Source: Mycoemilia scoparia (Eukaryota; Kickxellomycota; Kickxellomycetes; Kickxellales; Kickxellaceae). Taken from it: a stretch of DNA of 16,743 bases. The translations under genes and the position numbers were made by a program. Below the pieces are notes generated by a model. That model ran no database searches. It was not told where the DNA came from and worked only from the letters and a program-made list of their open reading frames with translations. How positions within the stretch are numbered: position 1 is the stretch's first letter; every line of letters begins with the position of its first letter. The stretch spans positions 1 to 16,743 of the forward strand of contig JANBPU010000237.1 of NCBI GenBank assembly GCA_027575805.1, written 5' to 3'. Positions 9,479-16,743 of this stretch are shown here, one piece after another.

Positions 9479-9780
9479 TTATCAGATTCTCCTATGTGGA
9501 TGGACAAATTTATGTATGGTGGAGTATCTTTTTTGTAATGATGATATGCATTTGTCAGATAAATTTTCTTCCTTCTTTTTTTTCATGTTGTGGCAGCACT
9601 GTGCCGCCATACACGCATTAACCCGATCATCATCACGCTAATCTCTCCACAACATATTTTCGCATAGCATACATACTCTCTTTTCTACCATGACTAATGC
9701 CTCTTGTAATCAGAGTAACAAGGCCGATATATTGTTCAAGGGCATTATTATTAGCCATAAACACATACACGCATATACAG

Positions 9781-9810
9781 AGAAAGAAAGAAAGAAAGAG
9801 AGGGAGAGAG
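9781..9810. repeat. (AAAG)n purine tract
   Basis: AGAAAGAAAGAAAGAAAGAG followed by AG/GGAG repeats; simple sequence repeat in non-coding DNA. Confidence 0.9.
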
Positions 9811-9900
9811 CATGATAGGCAAGGAAGCCAATTATTGGAACTCAGTGCCTTCAATCAGAAAATTGCCACATCTTTTTGCTTACATCCATCCATCTTGCTG

Positions 9901-9989
9901 TATGGGTAATAATTTTTGAAGAGTGAATGTTTGATAATCAACTGGGATTGCGCCTATAATCATTCACCCTTCAAAAACCATGACCCATA
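9901..9989 (-). mobile_element. MITE copy 6 (about 89 bp, short form)
   Basis: Left end TATGGGTAATAATTTTTGAA then GAGTGAA; right end CACCCTTCAAAAACCATGAC then CCATA. Interior ATAATCAACTGGGATTGCGC and CTATAATCA match copies 2, 4 and 5. A TG dinucleotide flanks both ends (9899-9900 and 9990-9991). Confidence 0.88.
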
Positions 9990-10594
9990 TGATTGGTGTT
10001 TGTGATAATGCTATGTTCATGATGGATAGCAACATTATAATTAATATTTTTAAACACCAAAAGAGCACCATAAATAGCTATTTACACATCAATTTATAAT
10101 ACCAAATTCTCAAATGTATGTATACTTTAAAGTGTGAATTTTCTCGGTGCTCCATCTCACTCATTCACTCACTCACTTGCTCACTCGTTATTTGATGTTA
10201 TTTATCATTGTAAGCCAAGAAACAAAAAAATTCCATTCATTTATTATTAAAACTATTATTATTATTATGGTGAACCGAGTAAGACTTTATTGTTATTATG
10301 CTTTATCCACGCATGTAAAATTATCAAGCCACTTTTGGAAACCAGCCATCACACACACACACACAGGTACACCAAACTACATCTCCAGTGGTTGTGAACA
10401 TTTAGAGTAGGTTCAGAATTTTTTTCTCAATAAAGCATAGATTTGAGCCAAACTCTTGTTATGGTAATGGTAACAAAGAAGGTAATAGTGAATACCCAAC
10501 CAAATTACTGGTTGAGTAGTTTGCTGTGCTGTGTTCCTCCAAAACAAATAAGCCAGAAAGTGCACAGTAATACTAACTAGCATACAATATAATA
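9990..10594. other. non-coding spacer between MITE copies 6 and 7
   Basis: AT-rich with (CACT)n at about 10156-10186, (ATT)n at about 10253-10268 and (AC)n at about 10350-10366. The plus open frame at 10147-10410 runs through these repeats and is not protein-like. Confidence 0.5.
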
Positions 10595-10685
10595 TATGGA
10601 TCATAATTTTTGAAGGGTGCATGTTGATAGGGGAAACTACAGCCAAATGGGTGACTCTATAGCCCTTCAAAAATAACTACTCATA
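10595..10685 (+). mobile_element. MITE copy 7 (about 91 bp)
   Basis: Left end TATGGATCATAATTTTTGAA then GGGTGCA; right end GCCCTTCAAAAATAACTACT then CATA. The interior GATAGGGGAAACTACAGCCA matches copies 1 and 3, giving the same orientation. Confidence 0.88.
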
Positions 10686-11820
10686 TGAATCAATAAACAA
10701 ACAAGAATGTGTGTGGTGGGAGTTTAATACAAGATTCCTGCAAAGTTAGTAGTGGCTCCCTCTTGAAACTACCGATTTCTTACTAAAGAATACATATAAA
10801 ATGCCGAGGTTTTTTTGCTCACACTATAGCTGCTTCACATATTGTGATATAAAGAAGCTGTCAAGTACTTTTCCAACCCTACTCTAACCCATCATTTTAT
10901 CAAATTAAACTAATGACTCAGTACTCTCTCTTTCTCTCTCTCTTTCTCTTTCTCTTTCTCTTTCTCTTTCTCTTTCTCTATACTAAGTAAACAGCTATAA
11001 AAACAATAGTGCTAATAAAAAAATCCAATAGTTCGATCGACCTTTTTTCAGGCTATACTCTTAATACCAGACCCAGACTAGTCACAAATTTTATCCTTCT
11101 TTATATTTTTAAACCCACCTATCAATCTTTGTATCCATACATAGATGCATGCATGTATTTGCATAAGCGATTTTCCTTTACTCAACTTTTTGTACATAGG
11201 AATTCCATGCCCACTCACACATTCGCATTATTCACTCATCCGCTCCTCTCCCTCTTTGCATGATATGCATTGTGTGTCCCTTTTCTCACTACTACTCTGT
11301 GACCACCACCACCACCACACGACCCTTTTTATTAGGGAAAGAAAAAAATTTCAGTGACACATTTTTAAAGGGCTTTTAGTTATGCGATTATAGGGTTACA
11401 CTTGCATACAATGTTACCACAAACAAACTAGTTGGGCCTGGAAATTGTCCGAATTGACTTTCACATCTCTGCTTACTTACTCTGAGTAATTTAAAAATCC
11501 TTCTCTCTCTCACTCACTCTCACTCGCGGCCAGTCACATGATATTCATTATAAACTAATTTGATTGGTTTGTTTTTTATAAATAGTTTTGATTTTTTAAA
11601 GGGCACAATGCAACCACCACCAACAAGATATACAAACAAATTCATATAGTTTCTGTTGTAGGATACTATGGTCCTTGGCATATCTACTTGCATAGATTTG
11701 GAGAAAAAAAATGCTAGTCTTGGCGCATTATAAATAAAAATAGTAATCTTGGTTATTGCCAGATAATAGATACACATATGGAAAGATTTCACTTGGAATT
11801 AAATCTCTATGATAGGGCGG
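10686..11820. other. non-coding region, nothing recognised
   Basis: AT-rich with a long polypyrimidine tract (10923-10979) and a short (CAC)n at about 11303-11318. Minus open frame 11520-11792 and plus frames 11009-11357 have no recognisable content and are rich in Phe/Leu/Ser from T-rich sequence. No RNA gene seen. Confidence 0.5.
10923..10979. repeat. polypyrimidine (TTTCTC)n tract
   Basis: About 57 bp of uninterrupted C/T on the plus strand, in which TTTCTC units repeat. Its mirror-like character is the type that can form triplex DNA. Confidence 0.9.
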
Positions 11821-11936
11821 AAATGGTGTAGCGTGGACCCTCTCATCAGATTTTGGCCCAAACAATAGCCATTCCATATGGGCAATACTTTGAGACACAT
11901 TTTGCCCAATGCCTCGTGAACTCTGACCATATAAAA
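11821..11936 (+). repeat. dispersed repeat, copy B
   Basis: Partner of 3325-3448. The 22-bp identical block is at 11840-11861 and the second block at about 11898-11931. The minus strand is open here (frame 11799-12041), and part of that reading (VHEALGKM, NLMRG) is mirrored in copy A (VHEVLGKM, NLMR), so the repeat may descend from a coding element; I cannot name it. Confidence 0.75.
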
Positions 11937-12276
11937 AGAACCTAAATGGGTTATTATAAAAGGATAGAGGATGTCAATGGCCTTATCCAATTTTCGCCTT
12001 GTCTTGTTCTTATTGAGGGGAATAAGAAGATTTTCACACACGCTTTCTCATTTTTGCCTAGCCATTCTTGTACTTCAACGCTGCTGCCAATACCCATAAT
12101 ATGCCATTTTGGTGTAATATGTGATTTTTAAGGAATAAACATGACTAAAAATGCAAATTGGGCACGATTTTCTTATCTTAAAGTAGGAATAAGATAAGCT
12201 GAAAATGGGACAAGACCAATAATATAGAAAATAAAAGGAATAAATAAATGTAGGATAAGGTGGTGGCGGTGTTGTG
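11937..12276 (-). other. 3' flank of POP1
   Basis: AT-rich sequence after the POP1 stop on the minus strand; the first 100-200 bases (about 12276 downwards) are probably its 3' UTR. No gene seen. Confidence 0.5.
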
Positions 12277-15200
12277 TTAAGCAAGTAATTGTAAAAGTCC
12301 AGTTCGCCAATTGACATTACTATCATCAACATTAACCCACGATACTTTAAACTGACTACCACCACCACCACTGTCATGACTATTACCATCAGCTGCAATA
12401 GAATTAGCAATGGATCTTTTCTGATCCTGTTGATGGTAATATCGAGATTTAGATAACAAATAAAGACTATATAACGAACATACTCCAATTCCATGACCTT
12501 GGCCTGATTTATACCCAAATCCTCCATCAATTATATACCCGATCCTTTCCTTTTTATCGCTGCTGCTGCTGCTGGTAGGGGTTGCAATTATGGCATTGTA
12601 GTTGGGTACACCTCGCTTACAACACTTCAAATGGACATTGACCATTGCCTTAGAAAGATCATAACGATCGGGCTTATTATCTTGATGGTAGCTGTATCGA
12701 GTTTGTTTGGATCTGTTTATAAGTTTTGAAATAGGTGTACACCATTCTTCAAAACTAAGATACATATCACTATCGGATGGTGACAAAGGTATGGTCACAG
12801 GGTTCTCGATTTCCATTGCATCGGAATTATCAGAACCTCGAACCCCTAAATTATCCTTTCTCGATTGTGTAGCACCAGTTCCCCGAGAATTTTTGTAACT
12901 ACTGCTGCTGCTACTGCTGCTGCTGTTGGAAATACATTTGATTACAGTTTCGATTATTTTCTCGCCCTTGAGTGTCCAATATTTCGATTCCTTTCTGTTA
13001 TTTTCTACCAAAGATTTAGACTCATCCTCATTCTCCTTTTTTTCGACACTTACGCCAGACTGGCCAGTAGAAAGTTCCAAGCCATCAGTTTCTTTTATCC
13101 ATTTGTTCTCACACGAATATTTTCCCATCCCCTCATCATCACAATCACCACGATTTTGGGGTAACAAGACCCCCAAACTTGGATAAAATGGGCTCACACT
13201 ATTTCTATCTTCTACTACACTCTTACTGATCAGCAAAGAATCCTGGATTCTGGTCCCGATTTTTCCAAAACTAATTCGTTTAGCTGGTGGCTTTTTATGC
13301 CACGCCATCCACTTCTCAAATGCTTGTTCCTCAATCCATTCTCGATATCCATGGGTACCAACCCACATGCGCGGATAAATTGGAATTGTGGACTCAAGGG
13401 CAATGTTGGCTTGCTCTTTTAGTCCACAGTTAGGACGGCCTCCAGCAAATACCAGGGATAGCCAGAAACTCATGGCCCAGCCAGATGGGACTACCAACAT
13501 CCAGCCTCTTGTCAAATCACCTCCGCCACAATTGCCTTGATACAAGTCACTATTATTACTACTACTACCACTACCAGATAGTGATTGTGCAGATTTTTGA
13601 ATTAGCAGAATCGGTACTTTGATGTCAATTTCTGGATCGTATTTTAATTTTTGGCCAGGCACCAGGGCATTTTTTCGACGCAAGTTTAGCTGATGATCGG
13701 TTTGGCGAGTATTTAGGAGGGTTTTGCAGTGAGTGGGGTTCCAGATTTTGGAGTATGATGCACTGCAGTTTGGCCAATTCCTAAATAGTTCATCAACAAC
13801 TTCATTATTGGAAGTCTCGTTGCTGCCGTTTTCTGGACTGGTGGTTCGTTGTTTGTGGGGAAATGTTAGACGAGGATCTTCAACTTCAAAACCAAGTACT
13901 ATGCCATTCGATAAAGCGGATGGTGAAATTATTGAAGTGCCGGGAGAATCATTGTTGTTGTTGCCAGTAAGGATGTTCCAAACTTGAGATCCCATCAGTT
14001 GCTTCTCGTTATTGGCAGTAGTATTTTGGGATGAAGTTTCGTTAACTGGGGTTAGTATGGTTTTTAGTAAGTTGGTTGATGCCAAATCGCCAGTTAGATC
14101 GAACCAACACAGATCTGCTGTAATATCCTGAATCTCAATTTCGCTCGAATTGCTGTTGGCACTGTAACAAATCAGATTAACTGCTTTGCTTAGTTCAGTT
14201 AGAATTTGGTCTTTCATTGCTGGATGAACGCGCAGCCAAAACCTCTTATTTTCCTCGCCATCATCTTGCAATTGCTGTTGCCATAATCCAATGGCTGGTC
14301 CAATACATCCCATCGGATACTCAAAAGCTTTATACAAAGTTAATGGAACAATTCGACTGCCATCAACAAATCTTTTTGCACCAACCGAGACTTCAGTTGG
14401 ACTCGCAACAGCATTCAAAACCTCATACATCATCTTCTGATTTCCCTTGGAACCCGTAATCTGAATAGTAACCATAAAAGACAAATCCTGGATCATACAT
14501 TTAGTGCTGGCAGCCCTGTATGATGCTCGGTGACTTTTCTGGGCAGGCGTTTCAGCAATCATCGTGTTCCATCGCTTTTTCATATGCATTCGCTTGGCAT
14601 GCCAGATATGGGTCTCTAACCATCTTTTTTGTTTTTCAGGGGATTGGCGGCGTTGGTATTCGGCTGCTATGGATGTGGCTTTTCGACGCTGACGTCTATT
14701 TGGTTTTCCCCGGCTTTTGCTTAGAGTAGATATGGTGGTGGCACCAGCTACAACAGCACCGACATTTCCAGAGGAATTCCCAGTAGCTTTTTGTTGTTGT
14801 TTAAGTTGTTTTTTGCTGGGTTGATCAGATTTTCCCATTTCGTCCAGGGCTTTTGCGCGTAATCTTGCTGGCATCCTTTTTACATTATGACTTGCTGCTC
14901 TGCGACGTAAGTGACGAGGTAAAGTTTGAAATGCTCGGGTATTATTTGCTTTTCTACACACAAGTAGATTATTAATTTTATTGTTGTTGTTGAAAGCGGG
15001 TGAGCGAGTGTAATTTAAATACGAAGGTAAATTGTGAGTTTTAAGATGGGGGAGTGGGCTTACTTGGCTTCTATTAATGCATTTTCCATAGCATTGACTT
15101 CAAATGCACGAGCTTCAACAAAATCTTCGACTTGGATCATACGGGCCTTTGAGACTACGCCATCATCAAATTTTTAGCTATGTCATTACTATTATTTTTC

Positions 15201-15423
15201 ATTATAACCGAAGTATAAATGTTACTTACAGTCTTTTTGTACCCGAATGTTTCTAAACTCGGCATTTTTTGCTACAACAAATTACGTTACAAAAAAGCAA
15301 GTATTTAGATCTTTTTGTACTATTATAATGATAATCTTATTACTTTTATCTATAGTTACCTCGTTTTTTGTCTCGTCCTTGAAGACCACCAAAGCTTCCT
15401 GGTCCTCTCTTGTTAAAAGACAT
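12277..15423 (-). CDS. POP1: RNase P/MRP protein subunit POP1, four exons
   Basis: POP1 is the largest common protein of RNase P and RNase MRP; it binds the catalytic RNA and is needed for pre-tRNA 5' maturation and rRNA processing in the nucleus/nucleolus. Model: exons 15423-15360, 15271-15230, 15154-15064 and 14953-12277, giving about 957 aa. Splicing joins MSFNKRGPGSFGG..., ARAFEVNAMENALIEA and RAFQTLPRHLRRRAASHNVK (residues about 72-91), the hallmark POP1 N-terminal block. A second basic block at about 150-235 contains WLETHIWHAKRM and KSHRASYRA. Residues about 545-640 (RGWMLVVPSGWAMSFWLSLV then GRPNCGLKEQANIALEST) fit the POPLD domain. The C-terminal part at about 870 (YIIDGGFGYKSGQGHGIGVC) matches the Gly-rich end of the family. 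Between POPLD and the C-terminus lies an insertion with poly-Ser (GCT repeats at about 12896-12930) that looks disordered. Acceptor choice in intron 2 is forced: the upstream AG would introduce a stop. Tandem with gene 4, 333 bp downstream of it on the same strand. Confidence 0.93.
14954..15063 (-). other. POP1 intron 3 (110 nt)
   Basis: Donor GTAAGC at 15063, acceptor TTGTGTGTAG ending at 14954. It joins GCC-AA to A-AAA-GCA, restoring the POP1 frame through EAKKANNTRAF. Confidence 0.85.
15155..15229 (-). other. POP1 intron 2 (75 nt)
   Basis: Donor GTAAGT at 15229, acceptor GGCGTAG ending at 15155. An earlier AG (ATAG, about 15178) would give an in-frame TAG after seven codons, so the later one is used. 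CTAAAA may be the branch site. Confidence 0.8.
15272..15359 (-). other. POP1 intron 1 (88 nt)
   Basis: Donor GTAACT at 15359, acceptor TTTGTTGTAG ending at 15272. It yields the continuous N-terminus ...GRDKKRAKNAEFRNIRVQKD. Exon 1 is only 64 nt and exon 2 only 42 nt. Confidence 0.8.
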
Positions 15424-15756
15424 TTTGTATATACAAAACAGATCACAATCAATAATAGCTCCTGCTGCTTCCGTTGTTATATGAAATAAAAAAAAATATT
15501 AAAGATAAGGATAAAAGTTTTTGATCCAAGTGACGCTGCTTTCTTGTTTTATTTAATTTTTTAGGCATTTGCCATCAGATCGACAATAAAATTAAAAGTT
15601 ATGGGTTTGATTTTTTACAACATGCCTTTTAGTAATAAAAAGGACTACTCAAATAAATGCTACTGCTAGCATAATAAAACCAAAATAATGATTAAAATTT
15701 AATTATTAATTTCAAAAATAAAAGTAAATAGCTATACAAAAAGAAGCAAACCATCA
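15424..15756 (-). promoter_or_regulatory. intergenic region: POP1 promoter and 3' flank of gene 4
   Basis: AT-rich, 333 bp between the POP1 ATG and the last stop of gene 4, both on the minus strand. It must hold the POP1 promoter and the gene 4 terminator region; no specific element is clear by eye. Confidence 0.4.
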
Positions 15757-16743
15757 TTAAAAATTAAATGACACTAAAAAGTTACATGATCCAGTTGTGC
15801 CATCTTGTGTAGCTGTTACAGAAAATCTAACAATAGTAGAATTGATATTTGTTATGCAAGCATTTGTGCATCTTACATAAAGGAAGGAGTTTTCATATGC
15901 CCTAGTAAAACAAGAACAACCTTGTCTAGCAGTTTGTGAAAGTGACAATTCACAAGTATTTGTCCTAAAGTATTCACTATCAGTGATAAATGAGGATCAC
16001 CTTTGACCTCTTGAATAGTAAGAAAGAGTAGATGCTCGATAGAGTGAATCTGAATATGAAGATCTTGTAGATATTCTATAAAGAATATCAGATGTTGCTA
16101 AGGATGTGATTACTCTATAGGCTGAAGCTGATGATCTAGAGGGAGCATAAGATGCATCTGAAGCTGTAGATTCTCTATAAGCACTATCTGAAAGTACAGA
16201 GACTGTAGACTCTCTATAGAGTCCATCAGATGCTATTGACTGTCTATATGCTGTGTCTGAGGCTGCAGATCCAGTTGATTGTCTATAACCTGAATCAGAG
16301 GCAGCTGAGACTATAGACTCCCTATAAGTTTTGTCTGATATAGCAGAGGAAGTTGATTCCCTATAAGGGATATCAGATGCTGTTGATGCTCTATAGTCTA
16401 AATCTGAGGTAGCAGAGGCTGTAGATTGTCTATAGGCTTCATCAGAAAGTACTGACTCTGTTGACTGTCTATAAGCTGAATCTGATTCCTGTGATTCTGT
16501 TGACTCTCTATAAAAGCCATCAGAAGAGGTTGATTCCCTATAGAGAATGTCTGATGCTGTTGATGCTCTGTAGCCTAAATCTGAAGCAGCAGAGGCTGTA
16601 GATTGTCTATAGGCTCCATCAGAAAGTACTGACTCTGTTGACTGTCTATAAGCTGAATCTGATTCCTGTGATTCTGTTGACTCTCTATAAAAGCCATCAG
16701 AAGAGGTTGATTCCCTATAGAGAATGTCTGATGCTGTTGATGC
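15757..16743 (-). CDS. 3' end of a gene for a modular Ser/Thr/Tyr repeat protein with Cys-rich tail
   Basis: The minus frame is open from the window edge (16743) for 248 codons and consists almost wholly of units of the form [EQA]-S-T-x-S-(0-3 residues)-S-D-x-x-Y-R. Typical units are ESTSSDGFYR (10 aa) and QSTASAASDLGYR (13 aa). The frame meets TGA at 15999-15997, yet the same frame continues for 79 codons to TAA at 15759-15757, encoding a non-repetitive tail with six cysteines (GCSCFTRAYENSFLYVRC among them). A 36-nt GT-AG intron (16000-15965, with CTGAT as possible branch) would remove the stop and keep the frame; I prefer this model, 951 nt coding. Otherwise the protein ends at SRGQR and the tail is a relic. 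No start is visible, since the gene continues past the window. Ser/Thr repeats plus a Cys-rich terminus suggest an O-glycosylated secreted or wall protein, which is inference. Family not recognised. Confidence 0.7.
16022..16743 (-). repeat. coding tandem repeats with 177-bp higher-order unit
   Basis: Anchor GATGCTGTTGATGC recurs at 16376, 16553 and 16730, exactly 177 bp apart. One 177-bp unit encodes 59 residues as sub-units of 10+10+13+13+13. The two complete 177-bp units (16376-16552 and 16553-16729) differ at only a handful of positions by eye, whereas the units nearer the C-terminus (16022-16375) are diverged and irregular. All lengths are multiples of three and the frame is unbroken. Confidence 0.9.

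Larger units (their letters stand above)
7961..9900. other. non-coding stretch, nothing recognised
   Basis: No convincing open frame or RNA gene. It holds an (AC)n run at 7961-7974, two copies of CCATCTAGCAT (about 8825 and 8906), two copies of CCATTGGCATG (about 8219 and 9365), (CCAA)n/(GACT)n at 9442-9478 and an (AAAG)n-type purine run at 9781-9810. I found no tRNA B-box with a matching A-box. Confidence 0.5.

Noticed and set aside
11040..11060. tRNA-like GTTCGATC word
   Set aside because: No matching A-box, acceptor stem or cloverleaf can be drawn around it.
11361..11385. Possible further MITE end (TTTTTAAAGGGCTTTT)
   Set aside because: Only a loose resemblance to the TTTTTGAAGGG core, with no inverted partner; a similar word at about 11593 also lacks one.
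12075..12530. 151-codon minus frame overlapping the end of POP1
   Set aside because: It overlaps the conserved POP1 C-terminus in a different frame and translates repeats.
15997..15999. TGA read as selenocysteine
   Set aside because: No selenoprotein-type context or nearby stem-loop is apparent, and most fungi lack the machinery; an intron or a true stop is simpler.
16022..16743. CRISPR-like array
   Set aside because: The repeats are in-frame protein-coding units with a 177-bp period and no unique spacers, in a eukaryotic context.

Overview
The window reads as nuclear DNA of a filamentous fungus, most likely an early-diverging (Mucoromycota-type) one. It is AT-rich and full of microsatellites, has compact GT-AG introns (one with a textbook TACTAAC branch site), and its proteins carry long homopolymer runs (Ser, Thr, Gly, Asn, His). 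The one gene I recognise firmly is POP1, the large protein subunit of RNase P/MRP. The species assignment is inference; nothing here fixes a genus.

Layout. 1-75: right half of a short inverted-repeat transposon (MITE). 76-897: promoter and leader of gene 1. 898-2238 (+): gene 1, a secreted single-pass membrane protein with a Gly-rich ectodomain and a Cys-rich cytoplasmic tail. 2239-4540: non-coding, with four MITE copies or fragments and one copy of another dispersed repeat. 4541-6467 (-): gene 2, a two-exon Ser/Thr-rich protein of unknown function. 6468-12276: about 5.8 kb with no gene I can defend. It holds a GC-rich, stop-poor block (about 7560-7960), two more MITEs, a second copy of the dispersed repeat and several microsatellites. 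12277-15423 (-): gene 3, POP1, with four exons, three of them tiny and at the 5' end. 15757-16743 (-): gene 4, the 3' end of a gene for a Ser/Thr/Tyr repeat protein. It is built of 10- and 13-residue units grouped into 59-residue (177-bp) higher-order repeats and is followed by a Cys-rich tail behind either a 36-nt intron or an in-frame stop.

The genes do not form a pathway. Gene 1 and gene 4 look like surface or extracellular proteins (inference), POP1 is housekeeping tRNA/rRNA processing, and gene 2 is unassigned. The most distinctive content is the MITE family (seven copies or part-copies plus a nested half-copy, none in a coding exon) and the recently duplicated modular repeat protein at the right edge.
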